Shown: one piece after another, positions 12,361 through 21,003 of the stretch
Layout of the letters: each line of letters opens with the position of its first letter
Numbering within the stretch: the stretch's first letter is position 1
Assembly: GCA_000583135.1 (NCBI GenBank)
Contig: JFBG01000036.1
Location: 1-52,761 of the forward strand
Length of the DNA: 52,761 bases
From: Thioalkalivibrio sp. HK1
GTDB taxonomy: Bacteria; Pseudomonadota; Gammaproteobacteria; HK1
Direction: 5' to 3'
Program-made: the position numbers and the translations under genes
Notes under the pieces: model-generated
What the model was told of the DNA's origin: nothing
Databases searched by the model: none
What the model saw: only the letters and a program-made list of their open reading frames with translations

Positions 12361-13530
12361 TCATCGATCGGCATCGATCGGCAAAGATGGCTGATCGGCG
12401 GATTGTCGGCTCTTCGCCGAGATCCGCCGAGCGGGAGGGTGATCCGAATCATCGTTTTCCTTGATAAGGTGCAAAGTCGAGGTCGGGAAGGCGATTTGCG
12501 CTCCGTGACCTTCGATGATATCGATGATCCGCAGCAGGACATCCTCCTTCACCGTATGAAAGCGAGCCCAAGCGGTGGTGCGGGTGTAGCAGTAGATGAA
12601 AAAGTCGAGCGAAGAAGGGGCGAAAGCGTTGAAGTTCACCATCAGGAAATTATCGGTATCGATATCCTCGTGGGCCTTTAGCATCGCATCGACATCCGCC
12701 ACGATCTTCCCCATCACCGGAGCGTCCTCGTAGCGGATGCCGATGGTCTCGTTGAGCAGGCGATTTTTCATGCGCGAGGGGTTTTCCACCGAAATATTGG
12801 CGAAGGCGTTGTTCGGGATATAAAGGGGACGGGTATCGAATTTTCGGATCAGCGTCCGGCGCCAGCCGATCTCTTCGACCACCCCTTCGATCTCCCGATC
12901 GGCGGATCGGATCCAATCCCCGACGGCGAAGGGACGATCGAGGTAGATCATCACCCCCCCGAAGAAGTTGGCGAGCAGATCCTTGGCCGCGAAACCCACC
13001 GCAATCCCCCCGATGCCGCCGAAAGCCAACACCCCGGAAATGCTGAATCCCAGATTTTGCAAAGCCACGAGGAAGGCGGTGATCAATACCGAGAGTCGCA
13101 GCAGTTTCGCGATGGCATCCAAGGTGGCGCGATCGTATGTTTCTCCCTTGGCCTTTTTGTCGGCGATGATCTCTTTTTCCGCGATGCGGATGAAGCGCAC
13201 CGCGAACCACGCCGCGGTCGCGATGATCCCCACATCGCGCAGGGGGATGATCGCTTCCAAGAGGATCGTCTCGGTCTCCGCTTGGATGATGCGGATCGCG
13301 AAGGCGACTCCGACGATCCATATAAAGACCCGCAGCGGAGCGCCCAAGGCTTCGAAAAAACTCTCGTCCCAGACGCTCGGGGTACGCTGCAGAGCCTTTC
13401 GCATCTTGCCCACCGTCAACCTCGCCCCGAGCCCGATCAGCGCGGTCAGGAAGATGACGATGAATATTTGTACGACCCAAGATCCGATACCGAACTTGTC
13501 CAGGGTCTCTATGAATGCACTCGGTTCCAT
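12361..13530 (-). CDS. MscS-family mechanosensitive channel
   Basis: Small-conductance mechanosensitive channels release solutes on hypo-osmotic shock. From the ATG at 13530 the product has about 389 residues. Several hydrophobic helices lead to the pore-lining helix GGIGGIAVGFAAKDLLANFFGG, which is typical of TM3 of MscS with its glycine/alanine pattern. This is followed by the beta domain (RPFAVGDWI, IEGVVEEIGWRRTLIR) and the C-terminal alpha/beta domain. The frame stays open to 13644, so an N-terminal extension of 38 residues is possible; neither start has a clear ribosome site. The C-terminal tail is short and hydrophilic. It follows abrB-like on the same strand with a 164-base gap. Confidence 0.88.
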   Translation of the reverse strand: MEPSAFIETLDKFGIGSWVVQIFIVIFLTALIGLGARLTVGKMRKALQRTPSVWDESFFEALGAPLRVFIWIVGVAFAIRIIQAETETILLEAIIPLRDVGIIATAAWFAVRFIRIAEKEIIADKKAKGETYDRATLDAIAKLLRLSVLITAFLVALQNLGFSISGVLAFGGIGGIAVGFAAKDLLANFFGGVMIYLDRPFAVGDWIRSADREIEGVVEEIGWRRTLIRKFDTRPLYIPNNAFANISVENPSRMKNRLLNETIGIRYEDAPVMGKIVADVDAMLKAHEDIDTDNFLMVNFNAFAPSSLDFFIYCYTRTTAWARFHTVKEDVLLRIIDIIEGHGAQIAFPTSTLHLIKENDDSDHPPARRISAKSRQSADQPSLPIDADR

Positions 13531-13694
13531 CGGTGTTTTGTTCGCGTTTTTTCGATCGGCGATTAATTGAAAGACGAGGTTTTCGCGTTCGAATCGCAGC
13601 GCCGGCTTTTCAATGCTCGATAGCCACGACATCGAACACGACATTTAAAAGGGTGATTATGCCGGATATCCCCCAAGACCGGTTGCGAAAGACA

Positions 13695-14759
13695 TCAATC
13701 GCCGCCGGATCGACCGAGTTTGGCCAATAGATTGAAGGTGATCGGAGCGGCCATCACGATCAGGCTGATGCGAAAGACATGATGAACGGCGATGAATGCG
13801 GTATCCATGCCCAAGGAGAGGGCGATGATGCTCATCTCCGCCAATCCGCCGGGAGAGTAGGCGAGCACGATGGAATGCCAATCGATCCCCGTGATTTCTT
13901 GCAATGCGAAGGCAAAGCCGACGGTCGCAGCGAGCATCACGGCGGTCGAACTCAACGATAGCGCGATCATATTGCGCACCTTGCGCAGCGACACCCCGGA
14001 AAAACGCGAACCCAAGGACGAGCCGACGATCACTTGGGCGATGGCCACGATTTCCCAAGGCGGGGCGGATTCGGTGATACCGGTGGCGTGCACCGCCGCG
14101 CTTGCGAGCATCGGTCCTGCGAGTTGCCATGCGGGCATGCGGATCAACTTTCCGATGACCGATCCCACGAGGGCGCAAGTGGCCAACATCAGCATATCGA
14201 GGGATTCGATATCGACGATCGACGGTCCGATCGAAGAGGGTTCGGGGATCACTCCGGTGGTGATGCGAAACCAAAAAGGAATGATCAGCACCACCAACAA
14301 CACGCGCGAGGCATGGATCAGGGCGACGACGCGATCGTCCGCTCCGGCGGCCGCCCCCGCAACGACCATCTCCGCCAATCCCCCGGGGGTGGCGGAAAAA
14401 TAGGCGGTGGGGACATCGAAGCCCGCCACCTTGCGAAAATAAACGAAGAGAACGGCGATCAGCAGGGATAGATAGAGCATCAAGCAGAGCAGCGATAACA
14501 TCCACTCGCCCGCTTTTTCGAAGATCTCCGGGGTGAAACTGGCACCGAGCAGCACCCCGATGACCGCGATCATCACCGAGCGCATCTGGATCGGTATCCT
14601 CATTCTCGCCCCGCCGAGCGAGCATGAAGTGGTGGCGACCATCGCCCCGATCATCCATGGCAAGGGCATGTTCAGCCACGCGAAAATCGCACCTCCCGCA
14701 GCACCGATGGCGATGGTGCGAAGCAGGATGAACCACCAAAGCGGGGAGAGAAATTCCAT
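13695..14759 (-). CDS. AbrB family membrane protein
   Basis: The 354-residue protein is almost entirely hydrophobic helices and has the internal duplication typical of the AbrB family (formerly labelled ammonia-monooxygenase-like). The motif FSATPGGLAEM in the first half recurs as LAYSPGGLAEM in the second half, and NMPLPWMIGAMV occurs near the N-terminus. Family members are putative membrane regulators or transporters whose substrate is not established, so none is claimed. The start at 14759 gives the expected first helix. A long non-coding leader of about 780 bases lies upstream, shared divergently with the CoA-transferase gene. Confidence 0.85.
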   Translation of the reverse strand: MEFLSPLWWFILLRTIAIGAAGGAIFAWLNMPLPWMIGAMVATTSCSLGGARMRIPIQMRSVMIAVIGVLLGASFTPEIFEKAGEWMLSLLCLMLYLSLLIAVLFVYFRKVAGFDVPTAYFSATPGGLAEMVVAGAAAGADDRVVALIHASRVLLVVLIIPFWFRITTGVIPEPSSIGPSIVDIESLDMLMLATCALVGSVIGKLIRMPAWQLAGPMLASAAVHATGITESAPPWEIVAIAQVIVGSSLGSRFSGVSLRKVRNMIALSLSSTAVMLAATVGFAFALQEITGIDWHSIVLAYSPGGLAEMSIIALSLGMDTAFIAVHHVFRISLIVMAAPITFNLLAKLGRSGGD

Positions 14760-15540
14760 CGACAGGGATATCGCCGGGATATAAAAGATTCATTCGGTGC
14801 GAATCGCCGACGGCAGTCGCGGGCCGCGGCGATGGATCGCAAAGCACGTCTCGTGCGGGATCATTTCATTCGACCGGCGGGCAAAAGCGATCGACCCGAA
14901 GCGGCCCCGGGCTTGGATGGGTAGCCCGAAGCCCTTGGCCGCAAAGCGTTCGGGGGCCTTCGATCGCCCGAAGTCCCGATGCAAAGAGCGACCGATCAGC
15001 CCTCTCGATCGTGGCGGCCTCGGTCGTTTTTTCGAAAGCAAAGCGTGGCGAGATCGAGCGTTCGAAAGTCGGAATCGGAGGATCCTCGCCGCCGTCGACG
15101 ATCGGCGGATCGATTTTTCGGCAATTATACGCCCCCTCGGGCGCATCATCGAACGCCTCGTCCTGAAATCGACGGGATCGCCCGTATTCGAGACAGGATT
15201 TTCGAGACAAGATGATCGAAATCATCGAGATCGATAACGCAGTATCGGCATCGACCTTTCGGCAATTCGTCAGGCTCGAAGATATGCGATATCGGCAACG
15301 GGTCCGCGCCGGTCAATCCCGCCGGCTGTTAGTCAGGAGCCCCTGCTCGCAGCCCTCGATCGATCGGCAACGGCCACGATGGATCTGCCACCGGGCATCG
15401 GAACGATGGACATTCTCCGGTCGAAAGCGATCAGGCCATTTTTTCGAGCGTGATCGATCCTCTTCTTTTTGCGATCCATCCCCCTTGAAGACTCCGGCCG
15501 GGCAAGATCGATGGATCGCAATGGAACAGGAGGTATTCGG
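14760..15540. other. Long divergent intergenic region, no gene seen
   Basis: This 781-base stretch separates abrB-like (-) from the CoA-transferase (+). Open frames exist on both strands, but their composition is Arg/Pro-rich and resembles no family I know. A perfect TATAAT lies on the minus strand at 15124-15129, about 365 bases before the abrB start. The minus strand beyond it contains GGGCTT/AAGCCC-type pairings that could fold. A structured leader or small RNA is possible but unproven. Confidence 0.4.
15124..15129 (-). promoter_or_regulatory. Consensus -10 hexamer, minus strand
   Basis: GCGTATAATTGCC on the minus strand contains a perfect TATAAT, but the hexamer 17 bases upstream (TCGATG) is a poor -35. 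If active, it would give the AbrB-family gene a leader of about 360 bases or drive a small RNA. Confidence 0.25.
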
Positions 15541-16746
15541 GTGAAAGAGACCATCAAACCCTTGGACGATATTCGGGTGCTCGATATCGCCACCTTCGTC
15601 GCCGCCCCTTTCGCCTCCGCCTGCCTTGCGGAATTCGGAGCGGAGGTGATCAAGATAGAACGTCCGAAAGAGGGCGATGATCTGCGTCGGCTCGGCACCC
15701 CGAGCGATGCCGGGGATAGCTGGTGGTGGCTCAACGATGCCCGCAACAAGAAATGCATCACCCTCGATCTGAGGCGCGATCGCGGGGCGGGGCTTTTCCG
15801 AAAGATGGTGGCGAGCGCGGATGTGGTGGTCGAGAATTTTCGTCCCGGCACCTTGGAGCGTTGGGGGATCGGTTTTGCCGACCTATCATCGATCAATCCG
15901 AGACTGGTCATGCTGCGTATTTCCGCCTACGGCCAGACCGGACCGAAATCGGCCCTCCCGGGCTTTGCGCGCATCGCCCAAGCCTACGCGGGACTTTCCT
16001 ATCTTACGGGGATGCCCCACACCCCACCGCTGATTGCGGGTTCCACCACCTTGGCCGATTACCTTTCCGGCCTTTACGGAGCCTTCGGAGTGATGTTGGC
16101 CTTGCGGGCGCGAGAGCGGACCGGGCGCGGCCAATCCATCGATATGGCGCTGCATGACGGCGTATTTCGTTTCCTCGACGAGATCGCCGCCGTCTACGAT
16201 CGAACCGGCACCATCCGCGAACGAAGCGGCACCGAAACCTACGCCGCCGTTCCTCATAGCCACTACCCCTGCGCGGACGGAAAATGGGTGGCGATCGCCT
16301 GTACCAACGATCGCATCTTCGCCCGCCTCGCCAAAGTCATGGGCGAGCCGGATCTCGCCGACCCATCGAGGTTCGGCCTCAAAGAGTCGCGCCTTGCCAA
16401 TCGGGACGAAGTCAACGCAGCGGTACGAGCATGGACCGAGAGCCTCGATAGAAAGAGCGTCGTTCTTCGCTGCGCCGAAGGCGACGTTCCTTGCGGCCCG
16501 ATATGCAGCATCGAAGACATCTTCGAAGAAGAGCAATTCTGGTCCCGCGACACCCTCGTTCGGATACCGGATCCGCGCATCGGCGATGTCGCGATACAAG
16601 GAACGATTCCGAGACTCTCCGACACCCCGGGCGAGATCCGCCATCTCGGCCAACCCCTTGCCGCCCACAACCGCGACATCTATCAAACCGAACTCGGCCT
16701 TTCCTTAGAAGAGATCGCCGCCTTGGAAAGGGATGGGGTGATTTGA
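15541..16746 (+). CDS. Family III CoA-transferase (CaiB/BaiF type)
   Basis: Family III CoA-transferases move CoA between carboxylic acids through an enzyme-bound aspartyl intermediate. The 401-residue product starts at GTG 15541, six bases after a perfect AGGAGGT. It shows the canonical N-terminus VLDIATFVAAPFAS, then EFGAEVIKIE, NKKCITLDL, VVENFRPGTLERWG and SAYGQTGP. The catalytic aspartate is D173 in the segment LADYLSGLYGAFGVML, and the GRGQSIDMAL motif follows. The C-terminal GQPLAAHNRDIY matches the family end. The acyl substrate cannot be told from sequence. Codons about 238-352 are duplicated as a broken copy at 20632-20985. The gene ends 30 bases before the convergent ietS-like gene and marks the left edge of the defence island. 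Confidence 0.93.
   Translation: MKETIKPLDDIRVLDIATFVAAPFASACLAEFGAEVIKIERPKEGDDLRRLGTPSDAGDSWWWLNDARNKKCITLDLRRDRGAGLFRKMVASADVVVENFRPGTLERWGIGFADLSSINPRLVMLRISAYGQTGPKSALPGFARIAQAYAGLSYLTGMPHTPPLIAGSTTLADYLSGLYGAFGVMLALRARERTGRGQSIDMALHDGVFRFLDEIAAVYDRTGTIRERSGTETYAAVPHSHYPCADGKWVAIACTNDRIFARLAKVMGEPDLADPSRFGLKESRLANRDEVNAAVRAWTESLDRKSVVLRCAEGDVPCGPICSIEDIFEEEQFWSRDTLVRIPDPRIGDVAIQGTIPRLSDTPGEIRHLGQPLAAHNRDIYQTELGLSLEEIAALERDGVI
16252..16597 (+). repeat. Direct repeat, left copy (inside CoA-transferase gene)
   Basis: This internal segment of the CoA-transferase gene recurs at 20632-20985 in the same orientation with few differences. The two copies bracket the ietS-ietA pair. Direct repeats of this length could recombine and delete or amplify what lies between. 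Confidence 0.9.
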
Positions 16747-16776
16747 AAGATCGCCGAACCGACAGTCCGGCGTCGC

Positions 16777-19428
16777 TTAGATTTCTATGCCGAGGGCCGG
16801 GCGCTGGGCAATTCTCTCCCGAATCTCATCATAAACCTGAATATCGATACCATCTTTGACTTCGATGGATACCGCCAAGCCGTAGGCAACGGGATGGATG
16901 ATTTCTCCCGCATCCTTGCGACAGTTGACCTTGATCTCGATATTGTCATTGTCGAATGAAGTGGGCTTATTCGACCCTTCGAAAATCTCGTGCTGGACGG
17001 TTCCTCGCCTTGCCGCCTGCCAGTCGTCGGCGCTCATACTGCATCGTTTGAATGAATTCTTATGGTCGCCATGCAGTTCGAACCATAAACCGGCTCTGCG
17101 ATATCTTTGAGTTTTTGAAGCAATAGGGGATAACCAAGCCAAAGTGATGGTGAAGCGTAGCGATTTCTCAAGAAGTAGATCGATGGGGTGGGGTAAGGGT
17201 AGGCTGAAAATATGGGCTTCGCCATCTTTGAGTTGACCAAAGCCCAAGAGCGTCGCTCTTTGTTCCGTACAATTCAGAACTCGATCGATATCCGGGATTC
17301 CATATCCCATCCATTGCCGTATGAATTTTTTGGAATCTCGATTTCTACCTTTGCGTCCCGGTGGCTTTGTCGATCCGAAAGTGAAATCAGATGGCCGAGG
17401 TGCATGGATAGATTGAAGCACTCGAAGCAGGTTATCACCGGCTTCTCCCAAGGAACTGCCGTGAACGAGCATGGTTTTCAGCAAGGGGGCTTCATATATC
17501 CTCATATCATCCAGTTGATTGTCGTCGAATATTTTCGTTAGAGATTCATGGCAAACCCCCGCCGCTCGGCTGATCAAAGCGGTCGCGTTGCTGGTTCCGC
17601 AACTAAAGGATTCTTCGGTTGTCGATCCAGAATTCGCTCCGGGACAGGCGGATTTATTCCCCGGACTTCTGGTGTACTGAGATATTTCGATGGATTCTTC
17701 CGATAACTTGGCGGGTCTGATATATAGTTGCTTTCCTCCGGGAAAGATGATATCAGGCTTTATCGATCTTCTATAACCTCCACCGAAAGAAGAAATTGGA
17801 CTAGGCAATAGATTTTCGAAAGGATCGAACCTATTACCCTCATAGTAGTCTTGACAATTATCATAATGTAAAGATCCGATACTGAGACCATTGATAGTTT
17901 CTGCCGGAGAGAGAATTTTCCTATTCCGAATATCATCCATGATTGATTTGACGATCCTGTCTTCTTTTTGGCGATTATCCATGGCTTCGAATTCCTTCCA
18001 AGACATTCCCAATGCAATGTCTTTCGTATGATTACCGGCACTGACGATAAAAAGTACGCTGTACTTGGCACTCAGCCAGTCCAACAGTTTAGCCAGAGGA
18101 CTCATGAATCGATTGAAAGGTCGATTGATATCGCATATCGAAAGATTGATCACTTTCACATAGGGGGCGCTCCCTTCTCCTCGCTCGTTATCGAGCATTT
18201 TTTTTACTGCGATATGAAAGAGATCGACGATCAGATGATCATCCGGAACGCTTTCTCGCATATCGGACGATCGAGTATCGGGTTTCATGATAGGGAGGAT
18301 AAATACCGGTCGAGATAAAGGGCTTTCGGTATTATTCCGATCGCCATGGATGATTAAAGACGCTATTACCGTTCCATGCTTGCGTTGATTCGCTTGATAA
18401 TTACCCTCTCGATTATAGATATCATCGATATTCAATCTATCTGCGAGAAGCCGATGATTGGCAAGCGGAAGTCCATCAAGGATAGCGATCACCGGATCGC
18501 CTTCCGGCATCGGAGAGTCGGACAAAGGCAATACTCTATCCTCTCCGCTCTCATCAATTTCTTCAGATGATGGATATCCGATGGCCATCTGACCGACGGC
18601 TTGAAAGAACATAATTTCCTCGCATCGAACCAACTCGATCTCCTCTAGATCGATAATATCGTGCATCGCCTTTGCGGGGATCTCGGCCAGCATTCCGTGA
18701 TAGGCGATCTCCTCGATAACGGATTGACCGATCACTCTGCCACCTGCTTGGTCTACGAAGAATCGAATATTGTTCTCGGCTCTTTTACGAGTCGAATTGT
18801 CGCCTCGAAACCAGAGTTCCATTTCGAATTTGATCAATCCTTCACCATCATGCTCAATTTGATCTCGCCAAATATCGAGAGCGCCGGTGTTTCCAAGTCT
18901 ATCTTTCACATCCCACCGACGAATATCCTTTGCAAAACGAAAGAGAGATTTAAATTTTTCTAGTCCACGTTCGAATTTCATACTCGGATTTTTGGAATAT
19001 CGATTCCATAAAGAGATAATTTCATCCAACGCTCTTTGATCGGACATTATGAAATAGAGATGTCCATTCAGTTCTTTTTCATGCTGATCCTCGTGGTAGA
19101 AATCACCGTCAGGCACAATATCATCGACTTCCATCTCGCCCATCCATTCAAGCCCCTCGACTTTTCTGATAGCGTTGAAAAAGCCCGGGATGCTATTGCC
19201 TACAATCTCGATAACCAATGTTTCCTCGGGTTCCGTCCCTGAAGGATTTTGCAAGGCATCCACTCTTTTCGCCTCGAAGGCGTCCTGTAGGCGTTGAAAC
19301 ATCGGAGACAGGCGTTCTGCCTGTCGTTGGATATCGGGCTTTTGGGGAGCACCGGAGCCAAAAGGTCGTCTCGTCCTATCGGCCTCTTGCGGGCTTGGGA
19401 ATACTAAAATCGGGCGCTCGTTCATCAC
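16777..19428 (-). CDS. ietS: Subtilisin-like (S8) serine protease, IetS-like
   Basis: The 883-residue protein carries a full subtilase catalytic set: Asp in VIAILDGLP (D318), His in KHGTVIAS (H351), oxyanion Asn in VSAGNH (N466) and Ser in GTSNATALIS (S613). About 300 residues precede the protease domain, with no signal peptide, so it should be cytosolic; a C-terminal domain of about 240 residues follows. The gene starts 9 bases after an AAA+ ATPase gene on the same strand. Such ATPase/subtilase pairs are known as IetAS, first described as a plasmid toxin-antitoxin-like locus in Agrobacterium and later listed among phage-defence systems. GTG 19428 or the next codon ATG is the start; AGGA lies 8-11 bases upstream. 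G+C is visibly lower than in the housekeeping genes, suggesting transfer. The symbol is by architecture, not by alignment. Confidence 0.82.
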   Translation of the reverse strand: MMNERPILVFPSPQEADRTRRPFGSGAPQKPDIQRQAERLSPMFQRLQDAFEAKRVDALQNPSGTEPEETLVIEIVGNSIPGFFNAIRKVEGLEWMGEMEVDDIVPDGDFYHEDQHEKELNGHLYFIMSDQRALDEIISLWNRYSKNPSMKFERGLEKFKSLFRFAKDIRRWDVKDRLGNTGALDIWRDQIEHDGEGLIKFEMELWFRGDNSTRKRAENNIRFFVDQAGGRVIGQSVIEEIAYHGMLAEIPAKAMHDIIDLEEIELVRCEEIMFFQAVGQMAIGYPSSEEIDESGEDRVLPLSDSPMPEGDPVIAILDGLPLANHRLLADRLNIDDIYNREGNYQANQRKHGTVIASLIIHGDRNNTESPLSRPVFILPIMKPDTRSSDMRESVPDDHLIVDLFHIAVKKMLDNERGEGSAPYVKVINLSICDINRPFNRFMSPLAKLLDWLSAKYSVLFIVSAGNHTKDIALGMSWKEFEAMDNRQKEDRIVKSIMDDIRNRKILSPAETINGLSIGSLHYDNCQDYYEGNRFDPFENLLPSPISSFGGGYRRSIKPDIIFPGGKQLYIRPAKLSEESIEISQYTRSPGNKSACPGANSGSTTEESFSCGTSNATALISRAAGVCHESLTKIFDDNQLDDMRIYEAPLLKTMLVHGSSLGEAGDNLLRVLQSIHAPRPSDFTFGSTKPPGRKGRNRDSKKFIRQWMGYGIPDIDRVLNCTEQRATLLGFGQLKDGEAHIFSLPLPHPIDLLLEKSLRFTITLAWLSPIASKTQRYRRAGLWFELHGDHKNSFKRCSMSADDWQAARRGTVQHEIFEGSNKPTSFDNDNIEIKVNCRKDAGEIIHPVAYGLAVSIEVKDGIDIQVYDEIRERIAQRPALGIEI

Positions 19429-19437
19429 GAATCATTC

Positions 19438-20436
19438 CTATCGACATTGCTGTGCCACTCTCACAGATCGGGTGGACCATCCTTTGAGAGTCTCGGATAC
19501 GATCTTTCTCATATCGCCATTGGGCTGATCGAGAATGTATTTTCTGAAAACGGTCATGCCGAACTCCTCGGCCTCGGAAAAACTCGATCCACTAAGACGT
19601 TTTGCCAAAGAAGCCAGTGAATGGCCCAAGGAAAGCCCGATTCGTTGTTCGAATTTCTCGAGCCATTCTTTCAAGCCTGACTGCGTCGGGGCGGGAAGAT
19701 TCACCCGAACTTGGAAGCGACGCCATACCGCGCGATCCAAAAGTTCTGCATGATTGGTCGCCCCGATCACCGTGACATGGCTCGGGAGGTTGTCGATCTG
19801 CATCAGGAGCGAGCTCACCACCCGTTTGATTTCCCCGGTTTCGTGGAGGTCCCCCCTTTCTTTGCCGAGAGTTTCGAATTCGTCGAAAAAGAGGACACAT
19901 CGCCGCGCGGACGCGTATTCGAATAGATTTTTCAGTCGAAGAGACGTTTCGCCGAGGAATGTGCCGACAACACTTTCATAGCGAACGACAAGAAAGGAAA
20001 CAGTCATCTCATAAGCGATGGCTTCCGCCAAGGAAGTCTTTCCGTTCCCGGGGGGGCCGATAAGGAGTATGCGATTTCTCGGTTCCATATTATAGGAGCG
20101 GAGCAGATCGGCTCTAAGTTGCTCTTGAATCAGACTCTGACAGATATCCATCACTTCATCCGGCAGGATGAGATCGGAGATCTTTCTTTGCGGCGTCGAC
20201 TCGTGAAAAAGGCTCTGCGTTTTCCAGCGATCCATCATCCGCCCCCGATGACTACCATTGAGCGTATGGGACTCGGCCGGAGGATTGTTAAGCGTTTCTT
20301 CCAATCGATCGGCCAAGACCCGGTGCTGCTTATTTCTTTCTTCGCTGATGATGGCCTCGACGACCTTTCTGAAGGACGCTTTATCCTCTCGCATAGCCGA
20401 TTGAACGAGACGAGTGAGCAGATCCGCTCTTGCCAT
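19438..20436 (-). CDS. ietA: AAA+ ATPase, IetA-like, partner of the S8 protease
   Basis: From the ATG at 20436 the protein has 332 residues. After an N-terminal region of about 110 residues comes one AAA+ module: Walker A GPPGNGKT (127-134), Walker B VLFFDEFE (181-188), sensor 1 GATNH (225-229) and the arginine-finger pair in DRAVWRRF (239-240). All nucleotide-binding residues are kept. It precedes the subtilase gene with a 9-base gap, so the two are an operon; in IetAS pairs the ATPase is thought to control the protease. The ATG at 20436 has GAGGG nine bases upstream, while the in-frame ATG at 20445 lies too close to it. The C-terminal 45 residues recur as a relic at 23231-23380. Two identical 21-bp repeats sit upstream. 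Confidence 0.85.
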   Translation of the reverse strand: MARADLLTRLVQSAMREDKASFRKVVEAIISEERNKQHRVLADRLEETLNNPPAESHTLNGSHRGRMMDRWKTQSLFHESTPQRKISDLILPDEVMDICQSLIQEQLRADLLRSYNMEPRNRILLIGPPGNGKTSLAEAIAYEMTVSFLVVRYESVVGTFLGETSLRLKNLFEYASARRCVLFFDEFETLGKERGDLHETGEIKRVVSSLLMQIDNLPSHVTVIGATNHAELLDRAVWRRFQVRVNLPAPTQSGLKEWLEKFEQRIGLSLGHSLASLAKRLSGSSFSEAEEFGMTVFRKYILDQPNGDMRKIVSETLKGWSTRSVRVAQQCR

Positions 20437-20464
20437 GGTTCGCATTCCCTCGGTGGTGGAACAA
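20437..20464 (-). promoter_or_regulatory. ietA ribosome-binding region
   Basis: On the minus strand CCGAGGGAATGCGAACC precedes the ATG at 20436. The GAGGG spacing (nine bases) decides between the two in-frame methionines in favour of the second. Confidence 0.5.
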
Positions 20465-20506
20465 TCGTTCTATTCACAAACGAAATCGTTCTATTCACAA
20501 ACGAAA
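20465..20506. repeat. Perfect tandem duplication of 21 bp upstream of ietA
   Basis: Two identical 21-base units starting TCGTTCTATTCACAAACG stand head to tail 29-70 bases ahead of the ietA start. The period equals about two helical turns, so a protein binding each unit would sit on the same face of the DNA. This is where an operator or promoter of the ietAS operon would be expected. Confidence 0.8.
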
Positions 20507-20613
20507 TCGGTGATCATCCGATTGAATTTTACAATGTCAGCCGACTTCCCGGATGGGTTTCGATCTCGAACAACCATCCGATTTGCAGGATCGAGTATCG
20601 ACAAGGCTTGATG

Positions 20614-20630
20614 ATACATGGTCGATACAT
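20614..20630. repeat. One and a half copies of the 11-bp island motif
   Basis: TACATGGTCGATACATG here differs by one base from the TACATGGTCGG unit of the array at 22909-23018. It lies about 180 bases upstream of ietA and directly at the left junction of the CoA-transferase relic. Confidence 0.6.
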
Positions 20631-20631
20631 G

Positions 20632-20985
20632 TCCTCATAGCCACTACCCTTGCGCGGACGGAAAACGGGTGGCGATCGTCTGTACCAACGATCCCATCTT
20701 CGCCTTCGCCCGCCTCGTCAAAGTCATGGGCGAGCCGGATCTCGCCGATCCCTCGAGATTCGGCCTCAAAGAGTCGCGCCTTGCCAATCGGGACGAAGTC
20801 GACGCAAGCAGTACGAGCATGGACCGAGAGCCTCGATAGAAAGACCGTCGTTCTTCGCTGCGCCGAAGGGACGTTCCTTGCGGGCCGATATACAGCATCG
20901 AAGACATCTTCGAAGAGGAGCAATTCTGGTCCTAGGATACCCTCGCTCGGATACCGGATCCGCGCATCGGCGATATCGCGATACA
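20632..20985 (+). pseudogene. Broken internal fragment of the CoA-transferase gene
   Basis: The segment copies 16252-16597 of the intact gene at roughly nine bases in ten. It encodes the HSHYPCADGK region onward and stops short of the C-terminus. Damage seen: a six-base insertion adding Phe-Ala, a one-base insertion after GACGCA, a one-base loss at GCCGAAGGG, and a TAG replacing CCGCGA near 20934. It cannot make protein. Its right end lies 18 bases from the stop of the Schlafen-like gene. It proves a recombination or duplication event within the island. Confidence 0.93.
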
Positions 20986-21003
20986 TTGATGCTGGCAGTC
21001 CTA

